DNA of 64,000 nt from Methanomassiliicoccales archaeon (GTDB taxonomy: Archaea > Thermoplasmatota > Thermoplasmata > RBG-16-68-12 > SOIM01), in NCBI GenBank assembly GCA_004377185.1, contig SOIM01000021.1, positions 1-64,000 of the forward strand, given 5' to 3'. How positions within the stretch are numbered: the first letter of the stretch is position 1; each line of letters starts with the position of its first letter. Shown piece by piece: positions 8,096 to 17,478 of this stretch. The notes below the pieces were generated by a model. It saw nothing but the letters and a program-made list of their open reading frames with translations, made no database searches and was not told where the DNA came from. The position numbers were made by a program, and so were the translations under genes.

Positions 8096-8506
8096 GTGCT
8101 GGTTGACATTTTTGGCAAATACCCTCAGATAAGAGTGTTGGACTTTTTGATTGAAAACAGGGAATACGACTATTCCATATCGGACATTGCCAGGGGATCG
8201 GACGTTGGCAGGCCCACATTGTACGAAATGATAGATGGCCTGATCGAACTGGGCGTCATGCAGGAGACCCGCAGAAATGGAAACGCAAGGATGTTCGCGA
8301 CGAACAAGAACAGCCCTCTGGTTCAGTATCTCAGCAGATTCGACTTCGAACTGTCAAAGGAATTGATTACAAAGGAACTGGAGCGACAAGACTCAGAAGG
8401 GACAGCTTCACTCTCTCCACAGGAAGAAGCAATTCTGAATCTCATTGGAGAAGGTGAGATCGACCGCGCCATAGAGCGCGTGAAGGCGCTGGCTGCGGAA
8501 GTGTGA
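8096..8506 (+). CDS. Winged-helix transcriptional regulator
   Basis: This 136-residue cytoplasmic protein has a MarR/TrmB-like winged helix at residues 5-75 (RVLDFLIENREYDYSISDIARGSDVGRPTLYEMIDGLIELGVMQ, broken by turns, then a wing NGNARMFATNKNSP). A helical dimerisation or sensor tail follows, ending in ALAAEV. The start is GTG at 8096 preceded by GGGGTGAG. A small ORF follows 6 nt after the stop and its C-terminus resembles this protein's own (xxDxAIExxK), suggesting a related helical hairpin. The effector is unknown. Confidence 0.7.
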   Translation: MLVDIFGKYPQIRVLDFLIENREYDYSISDIARGSDVGRPTLYEMIDGLIELGVMQETRRNGNARMFATNKNSPLVQYLSRFDFELSKELITKELERQDSEGTASLSPQEEAILNLIGEGEIDRAIERVKALAAEV

Positions 8507-8512
8507 TGACGA

Positions 8513-8674
8513 ATGGCAGGCGTATGTTCAAAAGGATTTAGGAAGAGAGTCTACGAGGCAGGGTCAGAAAGGGTTTCCACCTTGGTCAGGAACGGAAAGG
8601 TTGACCAGGCAATAGAAGAGCTCAAGAAGATGAGAAAACTTGAGAAAGCCCTTGACGGACTTTGTGAAGAGTAG
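8513..8674 (+). CDS. Small helical protein downstream of the regulator
   Basis: This 53-residue ORF starts with ATG, 6 nt after the regulator's stop. It reads MAGVCSKGFRKRVYEAGSER... then GKVDQAIEELKKMRKLEKALDGLCEE. The second half is an amphipathic helix resembling the C-terminal EGEIDRAIERVKALA of the upstream regulator, so it may be a partner or a duplicated tail. Function unknown; retained because of spacing and composition. Confidence 0.5.
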   Translation: MAGVCSKGFRKRVYEAGSERVSTLVRNGKVDQAIEELKKMRKLEKALDGLCEE

Positions 8675-8834
8675 ATTCGTGGAATCGAGAAGGGGGCTTT
8701 GCCTTCCCGCTACTTTGGGAGTGCTGCGGACTTTTCACGGTGTTGGCTTCATTCCAAGAGAGAGTGTTATCAGTAATAATGGAAGATGATGATGGCGGAG
8801 CGGCGTCGCAATCATTTGTCCTGACGAATTGAGA

Positions 8835-9968
8835 CTAGAGGATCAGGAATTCCACAACATCCCTGACGACTATCCTCCCTTCCTCCCCCATTGATTTCGT
8901 ACTATCCTCAAAATTCGACACACAGAACGGACAGGCCGTCACCAGCACTTCTGCCCCAGTACCAATAGCCTCCTCCAACCTCAAATTCGAGAACCTTTCC
9001 TCCGCAACCGTCTCGGTCCAGAAACGTCCTCCGCCACCACCGCAACACAAGCTGAAATCCTTCGTCCTCTCCATCTCCACCAGTTCCAGACCAGGAATCG
9101 ACTCCAGCACCTTCCTCGGCTCCTCATAAATCCCATTATGTCTCCCAAGATAGCAAGGATCATGATACGTAACCCTCTTCTCCAACCTTCCCGGCACAAC
9201 CTTCCCCTCATCCACCAGCTCCGCCAACAGCTGGGTATGATGCACCACCTCGAACTCTCCTCCGAACTCCTTGTAATCGTTCTTCATGGTATGATATGAA
9301 TGCGGAGAAATCGCAACTATCCTCTCCACTCCCATCTCCTGGAACTTGGCAATATTCCTCTCCGCAACCGTCCCGAACGCCTGCTCGTCACCAATTCTTC
9401 TGGCACTATCCCCACAACACCGCTCCTCGTTCCCCAGAACCCCAAAACTAACCTCCGCCTTACTCAATATCTCCACCAGCGCCCTCGCGACCTTCTGGTT
9501 CCTCGGATCATAACTCGGAGCACAACCCACGAACAGCAGGTAATCCATGCCCTTCTCGTACCGCCTGACATCCAACCCCTTCGCCCAGTCCATCCTCTCC
9601 TCGGCCGGGTTCCCCCAGGGGTTCCCTTCCTGCACGATGTTGGAGACAGCACTCCTCTGCATCTGCGGGATCATCCCACCGCCCACCAGCATCCTCCTCA
9701 TCGATCTAATAACGTCAATCAGCTCCACTCCCCTGGGACACCTGTCCACGCACGCCTTGCAGGTGGTACAAAGCCAAATGCCGTCCGATTCCTCCACCAG
9801 CCCCAGCTGCACCATCCTCAGCATCTTTCGTAAATTGAAATCCCTTACCACCCCCCAAGGGCAGGTGCCGCTGCACAGACCGCACTGGTAGCAGAGGTTC
9901 AGGCTCTCGCCTCCCTCCTTCACCACCTCGTCCAGGACCTCTTCGAACGGCCTTACAGCTTCGCTCAT
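8835..9968 (-). CDS. HdrCB-type (HdrD-like) iron-sulfur/CCG protein, last gene of the Kor-Hdr operon
   Basis: The 377-residue protein fuses an HdrC-like ferredoxin domain to an HdrB-like catalytic part. Two [4Fe-4S] motifs sit at the N-terminus (CYQCGLCSGTCP and CTTCKACVDRCP). Two CCG domains follow: C...APSYDP with RCCGD, and CYLGRHNG with SLCCGGGGGRFW and TACPFC. In characterised HdrB, CCG domains bind noncubane [4Fe-4S] clusters that reduce disulfides. The natural substrate here is unknown. The ATG overlaps the preceding gene's TGA (ATGA). No TM segment, so soluble. A partial copy of its C-terminus lies at 638-817. Confidence 0.88.
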   Translation of the reverse strand: MSEAVRPFEEVLDEVVKEGGESLNLCYQCGLCSGTCPWGVVRDFNLRKMLRMVQLGLVEESDGIWLCTTCKACVDRCPRGVELIDVIRSMRRMLVGGGMIPQMQRSAVSNIVQEGNPWGNPAEERMDWAKGLDVRRYEKGMDYLLFVGCAPSYDPRNQKVARALVEILSKAEVSFGVLGNEERCCGDSARRIGDEQAFGTVAERNIAKFQEMGVERIVAISPHSYHTMKNDYKEFGGEFEVVHHTQLLAELVDEGKVVPGRLEKRVTYHDPCYLGRHNGIYEEPRKVLESIPGLELVEMERTKDFSLCCGGGGGRFWTETVAEERFSNLRLEEAIGTGAEVLVTACPFCVSNFEDSTKSMGEEGRIVVRDVVEFLIL

Positions 9969-12421
9969 TTCCTTACCTTCTTCTTGGGTTTGAACACTTC
10001 GGACGCTTTGTCTATCTCCTTCTTGTCCACCTTCTCAACTATCTCCTTCATCTCGGTGATCTTGTCCGCGAACTTCTGACCTTCGGCCGCGGTGAACCAC
10101 TCCAGGTGCAGTCTGCTCTTATCAAGTCCCAGCTTGTCCATCTCCTTCCAGAGCTTCTCCACCCTCTTCTTGGTCTGGTAGTTTGCGTTGATGTAATGGC
10201 AGTCCTGCAGGTGGCATCCCGAGACAAGGACCGCTCCGGCTCTCTTCTCGAAGGCCCTTCTTACAAAATTCTCCGAGACCCTTCCAGAGCACATCGTTTT
10301 GACTATCCGTACGTTCGAGGGGTACTGCATCCTGGAGACTCCCGCGAAGTCCGCTCCCGCGTAGGAGCACCAGTTGCATGCGAATGCCAGTATCTTCTTC
10401 TCCGGGTCCTCTTCCAGCGCTCCGTCTATTTGCGAAATTATCTGTTCGTCCGTGAAGTGCCTCATGATTATCGCTTCGAACTTGCACTCCGCTCCGCACG
10501 TTCCGCAGCCAGTGCACGCCGCTTCTATGACCTTCGCTTTTTGATTTGGTTTCTCGCCGATCAGTTCGATTGCGTTATAGGGACAGACCTTTACGCATAG
10601 GCCACAGCCGTTGCAGTTATCCTCAACGATTATAGGTGTGATCGCCTCAACAGTTACCTCCCCTTTAGCCATCAGAATGTTGGCTCTGGATGCTGCAGCA
10701 CATGCCTGGGTGACGCTGTCCTTGATGTCTTTTGGACTCTCAGCACAACCTGCCAGGAAGACACCTTTCGTAGGTGTATCAACAGGCAGGAGCTTGGGAT
10801 GGGATTCCATGAAGAACCCGTCCGCCGTCTTTGAGAGGTTGAACAACCTCTGCACGATCTCGCTGTCCTCCTGGGGTTCTATCCCGATGGAAAGGATGAC
10901 CATGTCGTACACTTCATCGTACAGTTCCGAGAGAAGGGTGTTCTCGCCAATGAGCCGAATGTTATCCACTTCCGCGTTCAGCGCCTCTGCCGGTATCCCC
11001 CTTATGAACCGTACGCCCTGGGTCCTGGCCCTCTTGTACAGATCCTCGAAACCTTTCCCAAAAGCACGTATGTCCATGTAGTAAACAACAATATCAATCT
11101 CCGGCCAGTGTTCCTTGATCAGCAGCGCGTCCTTTATCGTTTCCATACAGCAGATGTTGCTGCAGTATGGGTTTCCGTCCTTCTCTGTTCTTGAACCTAT
11201 GCACTGGATGAACGCCACGTTCTTTGGTGGTTCCAGATCGCTCGGGCGGATCAGGTGCCCGCCTGACGGTCCTCCAGCGTTTATCAGCCTCTCAAACTCC
11301 AGAGTTGTGAGAACGTTCGGATATTTCCCATAGCCGTACTCCTCCAGCCTCTTGGCATCAAATGTGGTCGACCCGGTCGCAATAACGATGGTACCCACCT
11401 CGAGGTCGATCACCTCATCCTTCATGTTGAAATCAATACACCCTTCAATATCACAGGCCTCAATACACTTCTCGCATGCCAGTACCGGACCATCGTTCAA
11501 GCAGTTCTCTATGTCCACCACATAAGCTGAGGGCACCGCTTGGGCGAACGGAGTGTAGATCGCCTTCCTGGATGCTAGACCTAGATCGAATTCATTGGGC
11601 ATGACAACTGGGCAAGCAGTGGCACAATCCCCACAAGCAGTACAATCATCCCGCACGTACCTGGCCTTCTTCCTTATCGTCACCACGAAGTTCCCTACGT
11701 AGCCCGAAACCTTCTCCACTTCCGCGTTCGTAAGCAGCTCCACGTTCGGATGCCTGCCCACCTCCGACATCTTGGGAGCCAGAATGCAAATGCTACAGTC
11801 CATCGTCGGAAATGTCTTGTCTATCTGCGCCATCCGTCCGCCTATGCTCACGTCCTTTTCAATCAGGTAAACCTTGTAACCAGAATCAGCTAGGTCCAGC
11901 GCAGCCTGAATGCCAGCAACTCCGGCACCAATAACCGCAGTCTTCCTCAGCACAGGAACCTTCTTCTCCACCTGAGGCTGGAGCAACCTGGCCTTGTTCA
12001 CGGCCATCTTCACCAGTTCCTTCGCCTTCTCGGTCGCTCCTTCTTTATCGTACAAATGAACCCAGCTGCAGTGCTCCCTGATGTTCGCCATCTCCACCAG
12101 GTACCTGTTCATCCCGGCCTCCTCCGCCATCGCTCTGAAGGTAGGTTCGTGCAACCTGGGACTGCAAGATGCAACCACCAGTCGGTTCAGGTTCTGCTCC
12201 TTGATATCCTCCTTCATCATCTCCTGACCAGGGTCGGAGCATGAGTACCTGTAGTCCTTCGCCAGGACCACGTTCGGCAGTCCAGCAGCATAGTCCGCCA
12301 CCGCCTCGACATCCACCGAACCGGCTATGTTCAGCCCGCAGTGGCACACATATACGCCTATTCTCGGCTCTTCCTCTTCTCTATCGACACCCGTTTCGGA
12401 CTTCTTTTCCGCAACGTCCAT
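9965..12421 (-). CDS. HdrA-MvhD fusion (FAD/iron-sulfur electron-transfer flavoprotein)
   Basis: An 818-residue fusion. Domain order: N-terminal HdrA domain with CHCG (residues 26-29); thioredoxin-reductase-like FAD domain (GAGVAGIQAALDLA near 160); DCSICIL cysteines; inserted ferredoxin domain (CTACGDCATACP near 260); C-terminal dicluster ferredoxin (CNGCGLCVKVCP near 600, CTGCGTCGAEC); then an MvhD/FlpD domain from about 676 (CNWCSYAGAD, MCSGRV, GCHLQDCHY). In HdrABC-MvhAGD systems HdrA holds the bifurcating flavin and MvhD is the electron entry point, so this subunit could accept and split electrons. It lies between two HdrCB genes with a 4-nt or zero gap on each side. Confidence 0.93.
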   Translation of the reverse strand: MDVAEKKSETGVDREEEEPRIGVYVCHCGLNIAGSVDVEAVADYAAGLPNVVLAKDYRYSCSDPGQEMMKEDIKEQNLNRLVVASCSPRLHEPTFRAMAEEAGMNRYLVEMANIREHCSWVHLYDKEGATEKAKELVKMAVNKARLLQPQVEKKVPVLRKTAVIGAGVAGIQAALDLADSGYKVYLIEKDVSIGGRMAQIDKTFPTMDCSICILAPKMSEVGRHPNVELLTNAEVEKVSGYVGNFVVTIRKKARYVRDDCTACGDCATACPVVMPNEFDLGLASRKAIYTPFAQAVPSAYVVDIENCLNDGPVLACEKCIEACDIEGCIDFNMKDEVIDLEVGTIVIATGSTTFDAKRLEEYGYGKYPNVLTTLEFERLINAGGPSGGHLIRPSDLEPPKNVAFIQCIGSRTEKDGNPYCSNICCMETIKDALLIKEHWPEIDIVVYYMDIRAFGKGFEDLYKRARTQGVRFIRGIPAEALNAEVDNIRLIGENTLLSELYDEVYDMVILSIGIEPQEDSEIVQRLFNLSKTADGFFMESHPKLLPVDTPTKGVFLAGCAESPKDIKDSVTQACAAASRANILMAKGEVTVEAITPIIVEDNCNGCGLCVKVCPYNAIELIGEKPNQKAKVIEAACTGCGTCGAECKFEAIIMRHFTDEQIISQIDGALEEDPEKKILAFACNWCSYAGADFAGVSRMQYPSNVRIVKTMCSGRVSENFVRRAFEKRAGAVLVSGCHLQDCHYINANYQTKKRVEKLWKEMDKLGLDKSRLHLEWFTAAEGQKFADKITEMKEIVEKVDKKEIDKASEVFKPKKKVRK

Positions 12422-13540
12422 TCAAACACCCCTTAGGGTCTGTGAGACCAGAACGGTCCAGTCCATGAGCTCAATCTCCTTCTCGAATCCGTTCTCGTTC
12501 TTTACGCAGTTGAAATGAGTGATGCATTTGGGGCAGTTCGTTACGAGCGTGGGTGCGGCATTCACCGCCTCGTCCAGCCTCTGCAGCTGCATCTTCTTTG
12601 AGTTCTGGTTGCAGTTTATCCACGCGCTCACCCCGCAGCACCTTGATCTTGATTTGTTCCTTTCCATCTCCACTAGTTCTATTCCCTGAATTTGTTCAAG
12701 AACTTTTCTTGGTTGGTCGTAGATTCCCAGGAATCGGCCCAGCCTGCACGGGTCCTGGTAGGTGATCTTGGCTTCGTAAGGTTTGAAGGCGGCCTTCCCC
12801 TCGTCTACGTGATCGGATACAACTTCTGAGATGTGTGCCAGCTCTACACCCAGGTCTGGATAGTGGTTCTTCATGACCTCGTACCCTTCCGGACAGGTGA
12901 AGATTAACTTGGATATTCCGGATTTTGATAATACCTCTAGGTTCTTGTCTCTCAGTTCCTCGAAGGTATCATTCTCCCCGATCCAGAGCATGTCGTGACC
13001 GCAGCAGACTTCGTTGTCCAGTATTCTAGGTTTGATCCCCAACTTATTGAGGACATCGATGGCAGATTGGGCTATCTGGACTTGATCGCTTCCCACGTCT
13101 TTCAGAGCGGTATCCACGTACGGGGCGCAGCCTATCCAAAGGGCCACTTCACCATCTTTTGAAACTTTGCTCCTATCCAACCAGCCCAGCTTGTTCTGCC
13201 TGAACTTCCCGCTAGCGATTATCCTTGCCATGGTCTGCATCATCTCTCCGTGAGTGTACTCGGGTTTTCCTCCGTTGTCTCTGGCAATTCCTCTAACATC
13301 TCTGATGAAACCAATGAAATCCACATCTTCCGGACAGAAGTTCTGACAAAGCTTGCAGGTTAGGCAGTTCCAAACCAGTTCGTCATTGGTCAAGTCCTTC
13401 TTCCCCATCGCCCTTTCGATCAATTCTCTGGGTGATTCGGAAGCTCCAACTCTGACAACTGGACAGTGAGCCGTGCATCGTCCGCATGAGTAGCACAGAT
13501 GAGCCTTCGTTCTCCGGAGAGACTCTTGGAGCTTGGTCAG
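12422..13540 (-). CDS. HdrCB-type (HdrD-like) protein with an apparent CTG start
   Basis: The second 2x[4Fe-4S]/CCG protein of the operon. The first cluster motif, CYSCGRCTAHCP, lies upstream of every ATG/GTG/TTG in the frame, and an in-frame TGA sits just before it. The best start is therefore CTG at 13540, overlapping the MvhD stop as CTGA and preceded by GGAGGTGAAGG; this gives 372 residues. A TTG start at 13423 would delete the first cluster. The second cluster is CLTCKLCQNFCP; the CCG domains show GCAPY...VCCGHD and CRLGRFLG...RCCGVSAW...NCPKC. The final CCG lacks the glycine-rich GGGGG of its paralogue. Its stop is followed directly by the HdrA-MvhD ATG. Confidence 0.85.
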   Translation of the reverse strand: MTKLQESLRRTKAHLCYSCGRCTAHCPVVRVGASESPRELIERAMGKKDLTNDELVWNCLTCKLCQNFCPEDVDFIGFIRDVRGIARDNGGKPEYTHGEMMQTMARIIASGKFRQNKLGWLDRSKVSKDGEVALWIGCAPYVDTALKDVGSDQVQIAQSAIDVLNKLGIKPRILDNEVCCGHDMLWIGENDTFEELRDKNLEVLSKSGISKLIFTCPEGYEVMKNHYPDLGVELAHISEVVSDHVDEGKAAFKPYEAKITYQDPCRLGRFLGIYDQPRKVLEQIQGIELVEMERNKSRSRCCGVSAWINCNQNSKKMQLQRLDEAVNAAPTLVTNCPKCITHFNCVKNENGFEKEIELMDWTVLVSQTLRGV

Positions 13541-13950
13541 AGTCCTTCACCTCCGTTAAGTGGACCCAATCCTCGTACCTTTGACACGAAATCTGTGATG
13601 ACAGAAGCGAACCTCTGCCCCTCCGCAGCCGATATCCATTCCAGCCCAAGCCTGTCCGATTGAATACCCAGCTGGTCTAGCAGTACCTTCAGCATCTCCA
13701 CTCTCTTCTCCGCCTGAAGATTACCAGTTTGATAGTGACAATCGCCTAGATGGCAACCTGTGACCAACACTCCGTCCGCACCCTTGTGGAAAGCCCTAAG
13801 AACAAAACCAGGATCAACACGACCCGAGCACATGACACGAACAATCTGCACATTCGGAGGGTACTGGTACCTGCTTATGCCCGCCGCGTCCGCACCGGTG
13901 TACGAACACCAGTTGCAGCAGAACACCAGGATGCTCGGTTCCCAGCTCAA
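13537..13950 (-). CDS. mvhD: MvhD/FlpD-type iron-sulfur electron adaptor
   Basis: A 137-residue stand-alone MvhD domain. The conserved cysteines are CCNWCSYTGADAAG, VMCSGRVDPG and TGCHLGDCHYQTGN, binding a [2Fe-2S] cluster in the family, and the ending EWISAAEGQRFA is typical. It starts with TTG at 13950 overlapping the HdrA stop as TTGA. No ATG gives a sensible N-terminus. It is probably the electron entry adaptor for the tandem HdrA just upstream. The same domain is fused to HdrA in the gene at 9965-12421, so the operon encodes both split and fused forms. Confidence 0.88.
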   Translation of the reverse strand: MSWEPSILVFCCNWCSYTGADAAGISRYQYPPNVQIVRVMCSGRVDPGFVLRAFHKGADGVLVTGCHLGDCHYQTGNLQAEKRVEMLKVLLDQLGIQSDRLGLEWISAAEGQRFASVITDFVSKVRGLGPLNGGEGL

Positions 13951-16931
13951 GCGGCTTCCTCCATCATGGCATCGATCTCCGCCTCTATCTGCTCGTCCTT
14001 GAACCCTCTGATCGTCATCGCGCTGGTGGGACATTCAACTACACAAGCACCGCAGCCAGTACACATCGCGGCGTTCACCCTTGCGACCTTCCCTCCTTCG
14101 ACCTCAACGATATCAATGGCAGAATAGGGACAGACCTCCAAGCACCGACCGCACCACCTGCAGTTATCCTCTTTCACGAATGCAACTATCGGGCTGACCA
14201 GTATCTCGTCCCTGCTCAACAATGCCGCTGCCTTTGCTGCCGCTCCGCTTGCACTTGCAACAGTCTCATCAATCCTCTTTGGTCCTGCTGCGCAACCTGC
14301 CAGGTACACGCCTGCAATAGTTGACTCAACTGGCCCCAGCTTCACGTGCTTCTCCATCAGGAAGCCATCTTCGCTCAGCGGGACCTTCATCATCTCCACA
14401 AGTTTCTCCACGGTCTCGACATTGGGCCGCATAGCAACTGACAGAACCAGTAGATCCGTTGCAAGGGCCAGCTCCATCCCAGAGAACACGTCCTTGACCT
14501 TCACATCCTTTCCATCGAACTCTGGATCATCCACGAACCTGAAGAACCTGGCACCCTTCTCGGAAGCAATCTTGTAGTTCTCCTCCGCGCCCTTTCCGAA
14601 GGTACGCATGTCCTTGTAGAGGAAGTTTACCTTGCACTTCTCCGCCACCTGAGCGGCTTGATGGGTGGCCGTCTCGCAGCAATACCTCGAACAGCCTGGG
14701 TACTCATCGTTCCTTGCTCCTACGCATTGAATGAACGTGACCGTCTTGTTCTCCAAACCACCCTTGTTCAGCTGCTCTTCCAATTCCAAGTTCGTGATGA
14801 CGTTCTCGTACTCCCCGTAGCCGAACTCCTTGGGTTGATAGAGGTCCGAACCAATGGCCAGTATAATGGCTCCAAACTCCAGCTCTTCCTCCCCTTTTTC
14901 CGATTTGATCGTGACTTGAAAATTCCCAACATATCCCTTGACATCCTCGACTTCTGATGATGTCATCACATTCACATTGCTCTTCTTCAGCTCACCGAGC
15001 TTCTGCTTGAGGACCTTGGATGCTTCCACTCCTTCGGGGGACAGCTTGTGCAATTCTCTCAGCCTTCCACCCACTTCCTTCTCCTTTTCCACCAGAATTA
15101 CATCAATGCCCTGAGCATCCAGATCCAGTGCAGCGGTAATACCCGCAATCCCTCCTCCTATGACAAGCGCAGATTTAGTGACCGAGCTCTTCTCTCCGAT
15201 CAACGGCTCAGACAGATTCGCTCTCGCAACGCTCATCCGAACCAAGGTCTTCGACTTCTCGGTGGCTTTCTCCGGTTCGTTCGAATGTACCCAGGAGCAC
15301 TGGTTCCTGATGTTGGCCATCTCGAAGAGATACGGATTCAATCCCGCCTTGATGAGAGCGCCCATGAAAAGATCGCCATGAGTTTGGGGAGAGCAAGCTG
15401 CAACGATGACCCTGTTCAGGCCCTTCTCCTTTATCGTATCAATGATCTGCTCGATCGTGCTGTCAGCGCAGGCAAACAGCATGTCTTCGGCATGAGCCAC
15501 ATTCTTCAAATCTTCCGCATACCCAGCAACACCTACAACATCCACCACACCCGCAATGTTATTCCCGCAGTGGCATACGAAAACCCCGATCCTCGGTTCT
15601 CCTTCTCCCCCCTTCTCGGGTATCTCCACGCTTGGATGGCTCTTCTCCTTCACGTACGAAAGTGCACCACTGGCTGCACCGGATGCTTCCGCCACACTGT
15701 CCGCAATGTCCTTGGGTCCTGTTGCAACACCGCAGAGAAAGATCCCTTCCTTTGTACCATGAAGCGGGAGCACGTTGACCTGATCAGGCTTTAGGAAACC
15801 GTTCTCATCCAGCTTAAGACCCAGTATCTTGGCGAGGTCGGCTATGTTCTCAGCCGGCAGCAACGGAGGAGTTAGAACAACCATGTCCGTTTCCATGTCC
15901 TCGATCTTTCCAGTCTCGGTATTCTCAACTCTGATAACAAGATTGCCGTTCTCTTTCCTGACCTCGGCAGCCTTGCCCCGTACGAAATGTATGCCTTCCT
16001 CCTTCGCCCTGTTATAGTACTCCTCGAAACCCTTTCCGAAAGAGCGGATGTCCATGTACAGCAGTGTGATGTCCACATCCTTCAGATGCTCCTTGGCCAG
16101 CAACGCCTCCTTGATGGAGTTCATGCAGCAGACCCGCGAGCAGTAGCCTTGGAAATTCACGTCCCTTGAACCTGCACAGAGAACGAAGACTATCCTCTTG
16201 GGATGCGTCATGGCCTCCGGTTCCACGAGATCTCCGTCCGTGGGTCCGCTGGCGCTGACCAGCCTCTCGAACTCCATGTTGGAAATCACGTTCTCATAGT
16301 CTCCGTAACCGTAGATCTCCAACGCTGTGGGATCAAGTACAGAACCGCCGCAAGCGACAATGATGGAAGCAACTCCCAAATCCAGTTCCTCGGGTTTCAT
16401 CTCGAAATCAATGCAGTTCTCAACCTGACAGACTTCCAAGCACTTCTCGCAGGCTATCACATGACCCTTATTGAGACAAAGCTCCCTGTCAACCACGTAC
16501 GTGGACGGAACGGCCTGGGGGAACGGCAGATAGATGGCCTTCCTGACCTTCAACCCGACATCGAACTCGTTCGGAACCATCTCCGGGCAGGCGTCAAAGC
16601 AATCACCGCATGAAGTACAATTATCGTGAACATACCTGGGCCTCTTCAGCACCTTCACCTTGAAATTCCCGGCCTTGCCAGATACCTTCAGGACCTCGCT
16701 GTCCACAAGAACATCGATATTCGGATGCCTGTGAGCTTCAACTATCAGAGGAGCCTCTATGCATGTGGAACAATCATTAGTTGGAAATGTCTTGAAAAGC
16801 TGAGCCATCCGTCCGCCCAAGAACGGTGATTTCTCAACAAGATATACGTGCGCACCAGCGTTCGCAAGGTCGAGAGATGCCTGTATGCCAGCAATACCCC
16901 CTCCTATGACCAGAACTGAGCTGTCACTCAT
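13947..16931 (-). CDS. Tandem-fused HdrA (two flavin domains in one chain)
   Basis: A 994-residue protein with two HdrA-like halves. Half 1 lacks the N-terminal CHCG domain and begins directly with the FAD motif GGGIAGIQASLDLA, then NDCSTCIEAP and an inserted ferredoxin domain (CTSCGDCFDACP near residue 102). Half 2 has the CHCG domain (near 450), a second FAD motif GGGIAGITAALDLD (near 590) without the Cys motif or insert, and C-terminal ferredoxin motifs CRWCGRCLEVCP and CTGCGACVVECP (from about 922). The arrangement recalls separate QmoA- and QmoB-like HdrA relatives joined together (inference). Start ATG 16931 overlaps the korG stop by 8 nt. It should bind two FADs and several Fe-S clusters. 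Confidence 0.92.
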   Translation of the reverse strand: MSDSSVLVIGGGIAGIQASLDLANAGAHVYLVEKSPFLGGRMAQLFKTFPTNDCSTCIEAPLIVEAHRHPNIDVLVDSEVLKVSGKAGNFKVKVLKRPRYVHDNCTSCGDCFDACPEMVPNEFDVGLKVRKAIYLPFPQAVPSTYVVDRELCLNKGHVIACEKCLEVCQVENCIDFEMKPEELDLGVASIIVACGGSVLDPTALEIYGYGDYENVISNMEFERLVSASGPTDGDLVEPEAMTHPKRIVFVLCAGSRDVNFQGYCSRVCCMNSIKEALLAKEHLKDVDITLLYMDIRSFGKGFEEYYNRAKEEGIHFVRGKAAEVRKENGNLVIRVENTETGKIEDMETDMVVLTPPLLPAENIADLAKILGLKLDENGFLKPDQVNVLPLHGTKEGIFLCGVATGPKDIADSVAEASGAASGALSYVKEKSHPSVEIPEKGGEGEPRIGVFVCHCGNNIAGVVDVVGVAGYAEDLKNVAHAEDMLFACADSTIEQIIDTIKEKGLNRVIVAACSPQTHGDLFMGALIKAGLNPYLFEMANIRNQCSWVHSNEPEKATEKSKTLVRMSVARANLSEPLIGEKSSVTKSALVIGGGIAGITAALDLDAQGIDVILVEKEKEVGGRLRELHKLSPEGVEASKVLKQKLGELKKSNVNVMTSSEVEDVKGYVGNFQVTIKSEKGEEELEFGAIILAIGSDLYQPKEFGYGEYENVITNLELEEQLNKGGLENKTVTFIQCVGARNDEYPGCSRYCCETATHQAAQVAEKCKVNFLYKDMRTFGKGAEENYKIASEKGARFFRFVDDPEFDGKDVKVKDVFSGMELALATDLLVLSVAMRPNVETVEKLVEMMKVPLSEDGFLMEKHVKLGPVESTIAGVYLAGCAAGPKRIDETVASASGAAAKAAALLSRDEILVSPIVAFVKEDNCRWCGRCLEVCPYSAIDIVEVEGGKVARVNAAMCTGCGACVVECPTSAMTIRGFKDEQIEAEIDAMMEEAA

Positions 16932-17478
16932 CGGATTTTCCCTTTGGAAGTCCGAGACCGTGTTCGTATCCCTTCTCAAAGGCCTTCTCGTTCAGCTCCT
17001 TCGTGTGCCCTGGCACCGTGGTGAGGACGGCTTCCATCATCGCTTCCTTGGTGAATATCTTGGTGACCGCGGTGAAGAAACCCAGCATGACGATGTTGGC
17101 GACTATCTTCCTGCCCAGCTCCTCCGCGAACTTGAGGGATGGTATGGCGGATATCTTCCCTATCTGCCCTTCGTCCAGTTCCACCAGATCCTCGTCTATC
17201 AGTACGTACGTGTCCTCCTTGATCATCGGTTTGAACTTCTCGTAAGCCTCCTGTGACATGAGAATAAGAACGTCGGGTTGTACGACGGCTGGATATGAGA
17301 CCTCTTGGTCCTCCACCACCACCTCGGACGAGCAGGCACCGCCCCTCGCCTCAGGTCCGTAGCTCTGGATCATGGAGGCGTGTTTGTCGCTGAACAGAGA
17401 GGCCGCCTTTCCCACGATGAATCCGCCCAGGATGATGCCTTGGCCACCGAACCCTCCAAGCTTTATCTCGGTCCTCAT
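16924..17478 (-). CDS. korG: 2-oxoacid:ferredoxin oxidoreductase, gamma subunit
   Basis: A 184-residue gamma-type subunit starting RTEIKLGGFGGQGIILGGFIVGKAA, the usual opening of Kor/Por gamma chains, with SYGPEARGGACSSEVVV and a PGHTKELNEKAFEKGYE end. It is the non-catalytic partner that completes CoA-dependent oxidative decarboxylation of 2-oxoacids by the alpha and beta chains. ATG at 17478 overlaps the korB stop (ATGA), and its stop overlaps the tandem hdrA start. This tight join of Kor to Hdr genes is the main contextual clue for the operon. Confidence 0.92.
   Translation of the reverse strand: MRTEIKLGGFGGQGIILGGFIVGKAASLFSDKHASMIQSYGPEARGGACSSEVVVEDQEVSYPAVVQPDVLILMSQEAYEKFKPMIKEDTYVLIDEDLVELDEGQIGKISAIPSLKFAEELGRKIVANIVMLGFFTAVTKIFTKEAMMEAVLTTVPGHTKELNEKAFEKGYEHGLGLPKGKSDE

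Noticed and set aside
13383-13649. Alternative frame across the MvhD/HdrCB junction starting GTG 13549
   Set aside because: It does not contain the Fe-S motif; the CYSCGRCTAHCP frame is one shift away and continues into HdrCB.
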